This document shows, in pieces, positions 27,191 through 39,692 of a stretch of DNA of 64,000 nt. Where the stretch lies: assembly GCA_964304625.1 (NCBI GenBank), contig OZ199838.1, forward strand, positions 11,780,001 through 11,844,000, given 5' to 3'. Position numbers and translations under genes: made by a program. Under the pieces are notes generated by a model. It did not search any database. It had not been told where the DNA came from and saw only the letters and a list, made by a program, of their open reading frames with translations. The DNA comes from Kudoa neothunni (taxonomy: Eukaryota; Cnidaria). The number at the start of each line of letters is the position of its first letter. The first letter of the stretch is position 1.

Positions 27191-28233
27191 ACTAGCTGGA
27201 ACTGCCCAGCGTTGCTTGGGGAAGATTTCACCTAGAGGCATTTTTTAATAGCATTCAAAAAATATATTGAAATCTCGAATTAACCCATAGAAACAAAATA
27301 ACTAAAAATTTTTAATCAACTTACTATAACGATTTGGATTATGTAATTTAAATTATTATAATTTCTGTGAAGGAAAGTATCAATCCCGGCGTCCATTTAA
27401 AAATTCCGTGGCTCGGTAACTGGGTGCACCACTAACTTTTTAGGAGATAAAAAAATAGAAAAAATAAAAGAGATAGAAGAAAACATGAAAATTAATCGAT
27501 ATTGTTAAAATTAGCATTGTTTAACTCGGCATAAACATACATGCGCTTTTATCATAAACAACCACAAATTGCGTCGATTTCAACATAAACAATTTAAATA
27601 ATTTGGTGAAATAAAAGTACAACTATCCGCATTGAATTTAATCACATAAAGTAAAACTTAGCGGACAATTTAATGAAACCTATGAACGCAGTATTTCCAT
27701 TATAACGCTTCAATCAACGTAACTTTAACGTTCTCCACGAATTCGTTATTTATAAAACATATATAGATTTTTTACCACATTTAAAACCATTAATAGAACT
27801 TATAAAATATACTTATCAAGTCATATACGTTAAAACTCCGCAAATAAGGAGTGTGTTTAAATAGACACCCAAATAGAAACTCCAACCTTATATATAAAGA
27901 TAGATAGAAGCAGTTAATGAACATATGATGGAGCATATAAAGAGGATAGTTGACTTCAACCTACCATAACCATGAAATAAGCAAGTGCTAATCCTATCGT
28001 TGAACTCATTTAATCCGAAAAACAAACTTTAAATCGACAAAATCACTATTTCATAAATACTTTTTGGAAACTTTCGTAGTCCGACAACAATTAAACGATT
28101 TTTTTAAATATCACAAATTTATAAAAATTTTCTATATGGCTCTCTATAAGGAAAAAATTATCCGCACATGCGTACTTAGGGGCATACACACACAAACAAA
28201 TATACCGACGGTCCTCTTTTATATATATAAAGG
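27191..28233 (+). mobile_element. Dispersed repeat, CTAGCTG...CGTTGC type, family unknown
   Basis: Starts ACTAGCTGGAACTGCCCAGC, then GTTGCTTGGG. An opening of this kind (CTAGCTG followed by a CCGGCGTTGCCCGGG-like word) is seen in repeats of many animals. The right side ends with ACACACACAAACAAATATAC and CTCTTTTATATATATAAAGG, a plausible A/T tail; a similar TTATATATAAAGAT occurs inside at about 27889, so two copies may be nested. No long open frame. I cannot name the family from the sequence alone. Confidence 0.3.
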
Positions 28234-29099
28234 ATAATAAAAATACTTTCTGCATTGCTTCTTAAAATTTTTTAAATTTAATCAGCGACTAAAATTCCTC
28301 TTTAATGGAGAAATGAATTCCGTATGTTTATTAGCTATTTTATGCAAAACATTAGAGTTAATTTAGCCCTAAAACAATCTAATAATGAAAGCAGACAAAA
28401 CGTGTTAACATTATAGTTATTTGATTTATGTACAATGGCCACACGTATAGTTTAAAATCAACGAAGCTACTCAGATTTAAAGAACAACATGCAATCCTAT
28501 AATAAAACCAAGATATTAATAAATTTATGCACGTGGATAAAGTTTATAATTATAAAATATTCCTGTTTTTCTGCACTGACTATTAGTTCAATTTTTGTTG
28601 TTGAATGAATTAATCCTAAATCACTTTTATTAATAGAAAAATAGAAAAACGTTGACATCAACGTTTAAGTTCGTTCTACTTCTTTAAAATAAAAACCACA
28701 AAATAATGACAATACACTTCGAATTTATGATATTGTTAAATTTAATGAGGATTGAATTTTAGTGCGTCATATTCATTTTCTAGAATTTTTAAAAACTTTT
28801 TTTAAAAATAAATAATTTAAAATGTTTTCTTAATAGCTTAACAGATTTACAATATGGAACTGCATCTTATAAAACGATAAAATAATGACACAAAACGAAA
28901 AGTGCGCAATATGCAACTATGCAATAACCGTTGTTGACTATAATAAACTAAATGTGAATAAGTTTTATTATGAGAATAACATTGAAAACCTAATGTTCCA
29001 CATTTTGACTAAATTTCATTTATTCACTCAAAAAAGACTAATTCAAGAAAGAATATAAAAGTTTGATAAATTATAATATTCATAAATTAATATTTGATA

Positions 29100-29292
29100 T
29101 TTTCCCTTGCACTCGATTATTTCAATCAGTGGAAATACAACTTATGTCGCATCATGTCAAATGCGATTATATTCTCAAATCTTTAAAATATGCGTTATTT
29201 TCCCTGCACTCGAGCATTTCAACCCATCAGAATTACAATTTAAATTGCATCATGCTAGGTGCTATTCGATTCTCAAATTTTTAGAATAATTA
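29100..29292 (+). repeat. Two-copy tandem duplication, unit about 97 bases
   Basis: TTTTCCCTTGCACTCGATTA at 29100 is repeated as TTTTCCCTGCACTCGAGCAT at about 29198, and both units continue with TTTCAA...ATTCTCAAATCTTT versus ATTTCAA...ATTCTCAAATTTTT. The two units differ at roughly a quarter of positions, so the duplication is old. The open frames over it are a by-product of the repeat. Confidence 0.7.
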
Positions 29293-30076
29293 GATAATTC
29301 ATCCATATTACAAACAGCTAATATGGGATTGTTTACAAATATTGGGATTAGCACGTGAAAGCCGACCAAACACGGATAAAACTGAAGATTATATTTTTAA
29401 AATATTCCCAACTAAATCACCTTGAGACCTTATTATTTTATACTGTGTAAAATAGATGAAGCCATATAATTTGTTAATGATAGATTTTAATACAATTATT
29501 TACAACAGTTTCAAAAATCAGCAAAAATGTTGCAAAACCATCTTCATGTGAATTTCGCGATGTTCTCAAAAAGATCAACTCTAATGCATTTTGTACAATA
29601 ACTTGTGTCACTCTATTTCAAAAAATAATAGAGACGCTCTAATTCAATTAATGTAACCAATTTTATTACATTTATTATTTTACGCGTCAATTTTATGCTA
29701 TCTAATTGTATCTACTAGGATTTTATCCAATAAATTTTATCCGGCGCATGTGCATTAATACCTACCCCATATAAAATAACACATATAACCTCTATGTAAC
29801 GCAATTATCTATTGTCATATTATCGTATTTATTTTATTATATTAATTACTTAAAAAATATTACCTACTATTGCTTAAAGGCACATTTTAAAGTTATTCCG
29901 CTTAGGAATATTTTATTAGCAACGAAAAAACATTCTTGTCACTCTAAATTAACTAAATAAAATCGAGTAAATCATATCTACTTACTTAACTACAAAATAA
30001 CCACATTTAAAATAGACGGCGTTTAAAAAAGACCACGTGGATAATAAGCTTGTTGGGAGAAGTACATTACAACCGT

Positions 30077-30741
30077 ATGAAGGAGCAAATCAATAATGAC
30101 GAAATATGTGAGAACCTTCATCGGTTTAAGGTGCTTTTCAATCTCACATATGGATATAAATTGCAGCAACTGTTAACGAATCTATTCATGCGTATAGAGT
30201 ATGATAATGAAGTTGAGAGAGGACGATTCGAAAATCAAAATGAAACTAGACCAATGTATCCCAACAAAATCTTTTAAAGGAGCTGTTGACATTAGTCAGA
30301 ATTGTCGAGATTTTTATAATGAGGTTTCATATTCCAAGAGGTTGTGAGTGAAGTGTTTGATTGGAATATTTCGAATAGCTTGTATCGTTGTTTAAAACAA
30401 GAAATCAATTAATTGAGGGATGTCTACAGCACACACAGGAAAGATATAACCAGCTCAAAAAAGACGATATCAGTGATCCGGTGGTTTCAAAAAATGTAAT
30501 CAACTCCCACCTCTCATCAACCGCATTTTTCTACTACTTTCATTGACACCATAATTAATTTAATCTAATAAATTCAAACTAATTTTATTTATTGAATTTA
30601 TTTAGTTGATGTATTATAAGAGAGAAATTGGTGTGGAGAAAATTGTTCAGGAGCAAGCTTTACAGGTGATATAAAATTAGTTCTTAAATTAATTTTGGAA
30701 AATTTTAGGCATTAAAGGATGTTTGTGGAGAGCATATTTAG
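30077..30741 (+). CDS. Multi-exon gene of unknown function
   Basis: Coding-like pieces in a row on the plus strand: an open stretch from MKEQINNDEICENLHRFKVL to about 30245; QEVVSEVFDWNISNSLYRCL near 30335-30400; HTQERYNQLKKDDISDPVVS near 30430-30495, ending at a GT donor; and, after an acceptor at 30604, YYKREIGVEKIVQEQALQ, an intron, then ALKDVCGEHI with a stop at 30739-30741. The last two joins keep phase and have good GT..AG sites. The joins between 30245 and 30430 are not resolved; competing frames (NLLKELLTLVRIVEIF or AVDISQNCRDFYNEV) are both plausible. The protein would be small, helical and charged. No family recognised; a fragment of a transposon-derived gene is an alternative. Confidence 0.4.
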
Positions 30742-31227
30742 ATTTTTAATTATAAAAACGTATTTTTTTCTCGGCTTCTATGTCTTGATATTGTGATTTC
30801 CTTCTTTTTAATTGTAATCTATACGCGTTCGTTGAAAAGTGACAATATCAGCAGCATCATAAGGGACGCATTGGTAACTAAATATCAGTTGTTAAGACAT
30901 TGAGCTGCTTAGCATTGGTACCTTGGATCTACCTGCATTTAAATATTATCATAAATTTAATAAATAATAAAATATTTCACTTCGAACAATAGAAATGAGA
31001 TTAAAATTATTTGGCGCTAATCCTATTCTGATATGTCATTGAAATTAGATTATAAATGAAAACTACGAAACTGTTCACAAAGATAGACACTTATGTATAG
31101 AGACTCAAACAAGAATTTATTTTTTAAGTTTTTAAATACATTAGTTGAAGTAAACGTGGATTACAATAGTTAACACTTAATGAAAAGTGCCATGCGTGTG
31201 ATATTTTTGACGCATGTAATTATTGGT

Positions 31228-32418
31228 ATGACGGAAGATTCCAATTTGTTATCACTAGCAAACACAATAAAGTTGTTGTCATCGACTCAGGATGGTCGAA
31301 AAAATATGATCAAAGTTTTTTCGCGCACCATTTATTTTTTCACTCATAATTGTTAACAGCAACCAAATTTAATGAACGGAATAACCACACTATTAAAATG
31401 TAATAATGAATCAGTGCTTTTGACGGTGCTTCAAGTAATAACAATCTGCGTCAAACGATATGACTATATTGATTTCAATGCAACAATTATAGTCCATCAA
31501 AACATTGATGCAATCGGTTGAATGTGCGGACGAGTTGAAACGGAATAGCGCCCTCAAGGTTCAGTGTTATAATCTAAAAGAGAAAGTTGCCAAGGCACCA
31601 CATAATAACGAACTATTCACTACATGTTTGGAAGTTGTGGAGATATTTTCCGCTCCACAATCGACGTAAACTCTTTTCTAACGACCAGAATGTGATTTGG
31701 TTGTTTGATAGAGTGGAACCGGATCGAAATAATTCCCAGAAAATTGATACAAAAAGATTTATCAACAATATCAACAGAAGAGCCAAACAATTGCTACTTC
31801 AAGTTACTTTTTTTACAATGTGTGCTTGTGTAGGGGTTTCATTTTTATAAAAATGCCACCAACCAGCACTCGTACAAACTCTAACACATTTTTAAATTCA
31901 AATTTAGATAGAATACACAGATGAACAACAAAAAAACTCAATCAACCAAATTCTAATGAAGTATAAAGGCATCATAAGTTTCACTTGGGACAAAAATAGC
32001 CAACGAGTTATATTACGTGTGAATCCTAAATTCAAGCTGGAATTGTTGGCCTACAAATTAGTGACTGAAACTCAAGTGAAAGATGTCTATAAAATATGTA
32101 GAAATATCACTCAACAAGAAGTTGATTCCTTAAGAAGCTAATGGTGATTGTATTAATTTTTAGGTATTGGTTCCTATTGACATACCTCGAGGTGAAGTAG
32201 TTGATCTGCGAGAAACTGGCTATTTTCCTGATAACTATGATGGATTGGAAGGACGTGCCGACGATGACTATGATGCGATCAATAACTATGACAATTATGT
32301 ACCCTCGTTTGATGATGCCAAACTTCCACTTGCTACTGGAAACGAACTCAATCCTGAGGGTGGTAGTAATTGGTTTTCTAACGTTGGGACATTTCTATCG
32401 AGAAAATTGTTTTGGTGA
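31228..32418 (+). CDS. ARMC1: ARMC1-like armadillo-repeat mitochondrial protein
   Basis: Assembled from seven exons with short in-phase introns. Begins MTEDSNLLSLANTIKLL, then helical armadillo-like exons (LMNGITTLLKCNNESVLLTV; LMQSVECADELKRNSALKVQ), the linker NNINRRAKQLLLQ, a ferredoxin-fold-like part (YKGIISFTWDKNSQRVILRV) and LVPIDIP. The C-terminus NPEGGSNWFSNVGTFLSRKL ending in FW is nearly the signature end of ARMC1 ([21 protein letters not shown] in vertebrates). ARMC1 is known as a cytosolic and outer-mitochondrial-membrane protein linked to the MICOS/MIB assembly and mitochondrial distribution; its C-terminal segment targets it there. Length and order agree with the family; an acidic Asp/Tyr-rich insert precedes the C-terminus. 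Convergent with the orphan gene at 32627-33491. Confidence 0.88.
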
Positions 32419-32626
32419 TGGCGCTCATCGACTTCTACTGCATCCCTCTCTATTGGACCTCGTCCATTAAACTGTTACTATTATTTTATAGCTATATTTT
32501 TTTTCTCTGACAAATTTTTTTTACAAAAAAACAAAAATCAACCATTAAGTCAAAGTTAGTAAATTAAATCAATAAATTGGATCGATAATCGTATTAATAA
32601 ACATTATGGAGCTCATAAATTGAGTT

Positions 32627-33491
32627 TTATTTCTTTTTGCAACAATTAAGAAGTGACGTTTGTTTCTTCTTTCGTCTGTTTGAGGTAGGCGAGGGCGATC
32701 TGTAGCTTTTGGAGTTTTCTATTTGGTCGTATTTGGGGTGTTTTACATGGGAGAAACGGCGGCGTGTATGCGTAGGAGGTGAGTCGTTCATCACGTAGAA
32801 TGTTGCTTCGTTAGGATCCCTGTATGTTTTTGGTTGATTGTACGCTATAAAAATTAATAATAAAAGAAACTTATTTTAGTGTGAATATAGTACATTTTTG
32901 TTGTTGAGAATAGGTGTATTTATTGGAAGTGTGCTTGATTGTTACCCCACCACTGCCATCCACATTTTGAGGGGTTAAATCAATAATTATTCTCTCTGAT
33001 GGAATAACATTGGGATGAATGTCTGTAGGTTCAATGTCGTGATCTATTATCTCATCGGTTTGATCAATCTCGCCGTCCCCTTCGGCAGGGTAGACTTGCG
33101 AAGATATATTAGTGTATTGTGGCCGAGATTCCATATTGTAATAGGAATCGTTGTTGTCGCCTGTTGGGTATCGTTCACAGTTAAATTGATGATAAAATGG
33201 GCATTGGTTTGAGTTTTCACCTGCCAAACACAATTTTGAAGAATAATGTTCTAGGTTTTCCAATTTCGTTTTTATCTCTTCCAAGTTAGCATACGACCTC
33301 CTAAACAACTCATTCATATTATCCAGTTGTTGTTTGGTGTTTGGTTCGTGACTGTCATCAATTTGTACCACCTCCTCATATTCCTCCTATTTTTAAAATT
33401 TCCAATCATACACACTCACTTATAATACAAAATTTGATACTGTACGATATTTGGATTCAGGAATTTTTGACCTATGACGATTTCCTCTCAT
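32627..33491 (-). CDS. Orphan protein with coiled coil and basic Cys-Cys-Lys tail
   Basis: Three exons join in phase. Exon 1 (from Met 33491) is MRGNRHRSKIPESKYRTVSN; exon 2 holds EEYEEVVQIDDSHEPNTKQQ, a probable coiled coil (LEEIKTKLENLEHYSSKL) and an Asp/Glu/Ile-rich stretch; exon 3 (from about 32846) is basic and Ser/Pro-rich (TYRDPNEATFYVMNDSPPTH; SYRSPSPTSNRRKKKQTSLL), ending CCKKK. The introns are about 40-50 bases with GT..AG ends. No domain is recognised. The CC-KKK terminus could be a lipid-modified, membrane-touching tail, but this is a guess. Converges on ARMC1 with about 200 bases between stops. Confidence 0.55.
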
Positions 33492-34371
33492 AGGCTCGCT
33501 GTGAAATAGTAGTCAAAATGAAAGTTCGTCAACAAATTAACCCTCCTATAATTCTGTAGTCCTGTAATCCTGTAACTCTGTAATGTGTTCCCAATGTTTT
33601 ATTTGTTTCAGTAGAATAATACGTGAGAAAAATAGAATCAATAAATATTTTTATTATTGTTAAATAAATAGATCCACTTGTCACCCACGATCTCTCAAGG
33701 GGTTTATACATAATTGATGCTACAAACATGAATAATGAGTTTAACATGTAGAAATAACTGTTTTAGTTCAAATCAGCGGTCTAAACTCCATAGCTAATTA
33801 GTGGTTGTTAGATATTACAAATATAACAAAGTGGATATGGAACCACTCTGAATATTGAAAATATTTGGAGAATATTAATTTTTATTATATTTTGTTACTA
33901 AGAGCTCTTTATCTATAAATTATATTTTATGAATGATTAATTAATTAATCACTTGGTTATTCCTTATTCTAATTTGTCTAAAATTTTATCATGATTGATC
34001 ATATTTTACAGACTAATGTCGAAATATACGCTATAATCTGTCACTATTGTTAACTTTGGGTATATATTTTGGACCCTGATTTGAATAATTTATCTATTTT
34101 TTGAAAATTTATCTCTGCACTTCGTTTAAATAAAATTAACTGTTATTTTATGTAAAATTTTAAGAATATTTAGGTCTTACCATATGGATCAAATTTGTAC
34201 TATTGAAAATTTGAATAATGGAAATAAAAACACGCCAACTTGTTTGGATTCAATAGCAATGAAGGTGCCAAATTGCTATTGAATCACCGATGAATGGATC
34301 CTCTATGGTAATGTGGGTTAATTCAATCAATTTAAGTTCGGTTCTTCTGTATTTTATGCCCTCTAATAGCT
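33492..34371. other. Divergent promoter region between orphan and receptor genes
   Basis: About 0.9 kb separating the starts of the minus-strand orphan gene and the plus-strand receptor-like gene. An open frame at 33529-33747 (minus) shows no domain. No specific regulatory motif identified. Confidence 0.35.
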
Positions 34372-37300
34372 ATGCTAATTTTTATCAATATTTTTATTAT
34401 ATTAACCAACAGTTTTGCTGAAACCTCTGAATGTACGTAGTGAATTGTTTTTTGTGATCCATATGGCTGACTTTGTATTCAGATGACAAACACTACAGAA
34501 AGAGTAACGATATGACCAACGCTAGAACGAGTGACAATGGATATGACCAGCCAACTCAAAACAAACAACAACTACATTACAATGATAGCTACATCGATGA
34601 GGTTCTTCGCCAGCTTCATAAAATTGAATATCTTGCATCTCGCAGCCCCACCCCCATCCAATGGAAGGAGAAAATTCTTGGGGACGTTGTGGATAGCAAT
34701 AACGAAATTTTCGCTTCTCAAGAATTTCTACCTGATCAGCCTTCCAGCCCAAAACCAAAAAGTATTCAAATCAATAATTCCACAAAAATATTTTAGTTTT
34801 TTAATAAATTATTAGCGATGTAATTTAATAGTGAAATAATGCAATAATTTTAGGTAAAAGTTCCGATTTATCTTTAGAAATGGAGGATGCTTGTGGCTAT
34901 TCGACAATCAATTACACCCTTAGCCAATCTAATCTGCTGAAAGAAGGTTTTAGATTAGAAAAATTTCTTGAACTGAACTCGTGTAGGTATTTATGAAATC
35001 GTTATCGATGACAACCCTTACATATGCGGCTTCATGTTCACCCCTAATGGAAATGATTTCTCCATCTCCTCCTATATTTTCAATGTATGCTACTCCTCAG
35101 ATGCAATCAACTGGACATTTGTAAACTCTAACGTCTTCTCCGATCCATTAGTAATTAGTTGGGGAAATGCTCGAATTTTTACAAAACATTTTAATTTGTA
35201 GAATTTCATGTGGACCAATGGTGGAGTGTACCCCAATAAGGTGGTTATCGCGCCAAAAACCAATGTGAAACGAGTGCGACTTCTAATCAAACCTGATCGA
35301 AATGATAACTACAAATTTCTAACTTCAACATTGACTGTCACTCTACTCAAAGATATCAAAAACAAATCTCTCTCTATCATCACTACTCCCCAACCCATAT
35401 CTACCAGGGATGATGGCGTCGAGCAAGTAAATGAGCACGATTTTGGCGATATTGGAAGTGATAACGATTTCGCCACCTACACACCAAACTATCATTGTAT
35501 ATTTCCGAATAAGAAATTTAGTTGAAGATAATAAAACTATTTTAGACTTTGAAGTCGATGTCAAAGATGAAAACAGAGCCAACATACAACATCCCGCAGA
35601 TGGCAGACTGATCCATTTGGATGCTGAAGATTACGATATTGAGGAACCAAACAATGTGGTTATTGATCGAAGTATTATGGACAGCAATGGATTCCTGAAG
35701 AAACATGCCACTATCAAAGACGAACATTGGTCCTGCAGACATGTCATCAAACTAGCCAATCATGGCGACCGAGTGGAACTTCAAGCCTCCAAAATGACTT
35801 TTGTTCCGAAACTAAAAATTACTGTGATGGCTTTTATCAAAGTTGATCAGTTGGAGGACGTCAACCCCATATTTTCAGTTGTTGGTCTACATCCAGATCC
35901 ATTTTTTAACCAGCTCAATCTTGATATACTTAAGGATGGGTCAATACGTTGGAAATACGTCAAACAAAGTGGTGAGGTTGGATACGAAGCACAAACTGGT
36001 AATTAAATTCTATTTACCTTTTTATTTATTAATTTTTATTCAATTTTCTATTTTAAATTATTAAAATTTGATATAAAAAGACTCGTTCAATTCATTCTGT
36101 AATAGAATCCAATATTATTACTCCTAATGCATGGAATCACATCGTGGTCACTTACAAAATTGTAAATTTCACCAACAATGGCATAGCTTCCATCTATGTG
36201 AATGGCACATTGAAAGCCAAATATCATGGAAGCGGCTACATTCCCAAAGACTGGGAAGGACTTACCATGATGGGAGCCGATCAGCACGATCACCAGTTGT
36301 TTGGATCGATCGATGAATTTGTGGTCTTTGATCGAATACTGAGTGATGATGAGATAAAAGCCGAATCGGAAAAATGTGTTTCAGATCGTTATTGTAATAA
36401 AACTCTTTACCTTAACTTGTAAGATGTTGCAAAATATATAAAATGATAATAGATTCAGGAGGTAACGTATGGAGTAAAAGTGGAACTATCATGAGTCCTC
36501 ATTATCCTAGCCTCTACAATAAATCTGTGTCGTCCAACTGGAAAATAACTGGCAAACCTAACGAGATTATTGAAGTCAAAGTAGAGGAGTTCGTCGTGGG
36601 GGACAATAGCGATGATGAGTCGTGTCAAAGAACAACTTTGATCATAAAAGAAACCAATTCTGGACAAATTATCGATAAAGTCTGCAAGCTGAAAGAACCT
36701 CAAACATACATATCCAAAACCAATAGTGTAACCATTCTCTTTGAGACGAGTGGGGAGAAAAACGGCATCAAATATAAAATTCATTTCAAAATGGGTAATT
36801 TATTTTCTTTTATTTATTTATGCATGTTTGTTTTGTTGTTTATTTACTCGCACATATATTGTGTATATTGAGACTAGAAACTGTAATTTTTTTATTGAAT
36901 CAATTCTAATTAATTTATAGTCAACAATACAATCACTAAAAGAAGCATTACAATGAACAAAAAATCTTGTACATATGAAAAGATCTACAGAAATATGCGT
37001 GTAAAAATTCCATCTAAACTAAATTTTGTTGGACCATTGGTTTACCACCCCTCAGAAACTCCAGTTTTTGAATGTGCAAACATGTAACTGCTGTTTGATA
37101 GTTTGGACTGACAATTTATTTTTAAACAAGGGTATGCCAATCCGACTCTAACTATAATACTGCATATGCCGTTGGAGGAAATTGTTATGGAGTGGATTGT
37201 GGAGTGGATCGCCGATCCTGCATTGTAACAACCACCAATCAACCATCCGAACCTTCAAACGAATATGTTGTCATAATAAAAAGTAATTCTTTTCCGCATG

Positions 37301-39680
37301 ATCCAATCATTACAACTTATTCTAAGAAATAACAGAACAATAACTAGCCCGATTGTGTTCTAGTAGAGTAGTAGATAGGAATGTATACTCAAAATCCGTC
37401 GGTTGTAAAATAGATCTTATATGTGAATTATTGCTGTTCCTGTTGAATAAATTATCACATCAAACCCTAAGAATCAATTATCACCTGATATATTGCTTCC
37501 TTGGGGTTGCTTATGAACAAACTATTTTATAATTTTGTACAATTATCATTTTTTTGAGTTTCTATTTTTCTATTTCTTTTCTTATCGAATAAAAGATATT
37601 AATATTTTTTAGATTACTTTTTCTAAAATTAATTTCTATTAAGGTAACAACTATAATCCAAAAAATGACTTTCAATGCGATTTCGAAAAGCCTTTTGAAG
37701 GAGTTATTTTTTCTCCATCTGTAATAGACAGTCTAGTCACAATCAATAGAGAAACTTTGCATTACAGCAATGATACGAATGACTGCAAACTTCAATTTTG
37801 CCAAAAGTTAGACAGCAACATTGAAAACACCATTATTCTAGCTGTTGACGGTAGTTGTCACCTTATAAAGTGTAATAACTTAGCTAGTTGCCAAATACGA
37901 CCTTATTTGGGACAAAAACATAATACCTCTCTTATACTCTCCAGACCTCTATTATTTGATCATTGGAGAAATAATTTTTATTGTATGATCTTTATCATTA
38001 TTTAATTTTAATTTAATACACATATAGTTCCACAGTCGTTGGGAAACATGCTTTCGAAACGATTTCATACGTTTTTTAAAAATTCTACAGAATTACGTAG
38101 AGTGCATTTTGACCAACTCTCATCTCATGTTCAATTCGAATTTCTTTATGCCACAACGAATATCAATGACTGCAAATTCTATTGTGTCATTGTCGGAAGT
38201 AATGTGTGTGAAGCATTATTTTTCTTTAAAAACCTATGCTTCGCTATCAAATGTAAGGATGCAATTGACGGATGTGGAAACATTCGTCCTGATACTGCCA
38301 CGTTCGAAAATCTTCTCATTCCTACATCTTTATTTACAGCAGGTTTTTATAATTTTAATTGGTCCTTTTAAACAAAAAATATTTTAAAATTTTTTCCATA
38401 TAGTTATTGATTATGGGGTTAACTGTGACTCTGTTAAAATCCATAAAATTATACATAACGCAAGACTTGTAAATGGTTTGGATGCAGGAAAATTTGTTAA
38501 TCATGGCAAATATTCTACAATCCGGAAGTGTATTCAGTCTGTTTGCGACTTTCAGTCACAATCCAATCTTGTTTATTATATTGATCAACTTTGTATCGGT
38601 GTGGAATGCTACAATGATACTACTTGCACATATGAGACATTCGATGCAACTCCTCACACAGTAGGGGTCATCAATTCTACCCTTGTACTTTTAAACCTAA
38701 CCACAAATCATCAAAACTCCATTGTATCGGTATCAGGTAAATCAATGAATGTGATTAGATGGAGATGATTACATTTAGAGATACAAGTAGGTGAAAACCC
38801 TCCCAAAAAATGTTATAGTCATAACTCATTCGTTGGGACCCTACTACAAAATCAATCAAAACGTTTATTATATTTTACAACAAATTAGTTAATTAATTTT
38901 ATTAAGTCATTGCAAACAATCAAGGTGCTTCATTCAGCATACTTCAATGTGTTTCCAAATGCTGCTTTCTAAATAACTGTGACATCGCCTACTTGGAGGG
39001 GGATGTATGTTTCGTTCAAATTTGTAATGAACCAATTGACTGTCTTCTTTCCAAAACTGACAACATTCTTTCTACTATTACCTACATAACTAGAAATCCA
39101 TTTGATGAAGGTGATTTATAATGAAATTCTTAGATTATCGTTTGTTTCATAGTTCCTGAACTGGAAATAGGAACTCCATGTAAACCAATATCTAGGAGCA
39201 ATTTTATTATAGCAAGTCATCTTCATCAGTCGAATCCAAAGAATTTCCGGAAATTTCTAGCTATAACGAAGTAAAATTCAACAAATAACTATTCAAATAT
39301 TCTTAAGTTTTACATAGAATAAAACATTAATTTTTTTTTTTAGTAATATCACACATTGTTATGAACTATGTTGCAAATTAGAACCTTGTGATACCATTTT
39401 TTACATTAGTCAATCTTGCTGGGGCTATTTCTGTGATGATATGAAGGAATGTACCGCAGAGAATGATTCCAAGGGAACTATTGTTGGCAGGGTTGTTCCT
39501 TACATAAGAACTTCCTCACCTAGATTACATTCAAGTATCTTTTGCAATTGTTTATTTTTCTTAATTATAATTATAGAAACCATTATTGTGGCAATAAGTA
39601 CACTTTCGATGGCCACTATTATAGTGCTTGGGTTGGGAAGATGCTTTTATGTTAAATTATATAAAAATCCAAAAATTTAA
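34372..39680 (+). CDS. Large receptor-like protein: discoidin-like, LamG, CUB, Cys-rich (MANSC/PAN-like) modules, TM
   Basis: Multi-exon type I membrane protein. Signal peptide MLIFINIFIILTNSFA at 34372, donor GTACGT after 61 bases. A linker with a helical stretch (DEVLRQLHKIEYL) leads to a discoidin/F5-8C-like domain (CGYSTINYTLSQSNLLKEG, YSSDAINWTFV, NFMWTNGGVYPNKVVIAP, VKRVRLLIKP; introns 40-51 bases). Next a laminin-G-like domain at about 35550-36380 (NAWNHIVVTYK, IASIYVNGTL, GSIDEFVVFDRILSDDEI), then a CUB domain at about 36466-36793 (SGTIMSPHYPSLYNKSV). Several Cys-rich modules of about 100 residues follow with the recurring pattern C..C/CC ... C.(x)4C ... C (CKLQFCQ ... GSCHLIKCNNLASC; CVSKCCFLNNCDIAYLEGD; CYELCCKLEPCDTIFYISQS), resembling MANSC/MANEC modules. 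It ends with one TM helix (ATIIVLGLG) and a short basic tail. Ligands unknown; an adhesion or recognition role is inferred. No orthologue recognised. Confidence 0.72.
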
Positions 39681-39686
39681 ATTGTA

Positions 39687-39692
39687 AATAAA
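39687..39692 (+). promoter_or_regulatory. Likely polyadenylation signal of the receptor-like gene
   Basis: AATAAA begins 6 bases after the TAA stop, suggesting a very short 3' UTR. Motif match only. Confidence 0.4.

Larger units (their letters stand above)
25281..29099. other. AT-rich, repeat-bearing spacer
   Basis: No convincing gene. Holds a motif GTCAACAACGGTTACTGCGC with GCGCATATGTGAAATG at about 25567-25650, its inverted relative (AACCGTTGTTGAC) at about 28927-28939, and the CTAGCTG-type repeat listed separately. A 70-codon open frame at 25829-26041 is AT-driven and shows no domain. Confidence 0.4.
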
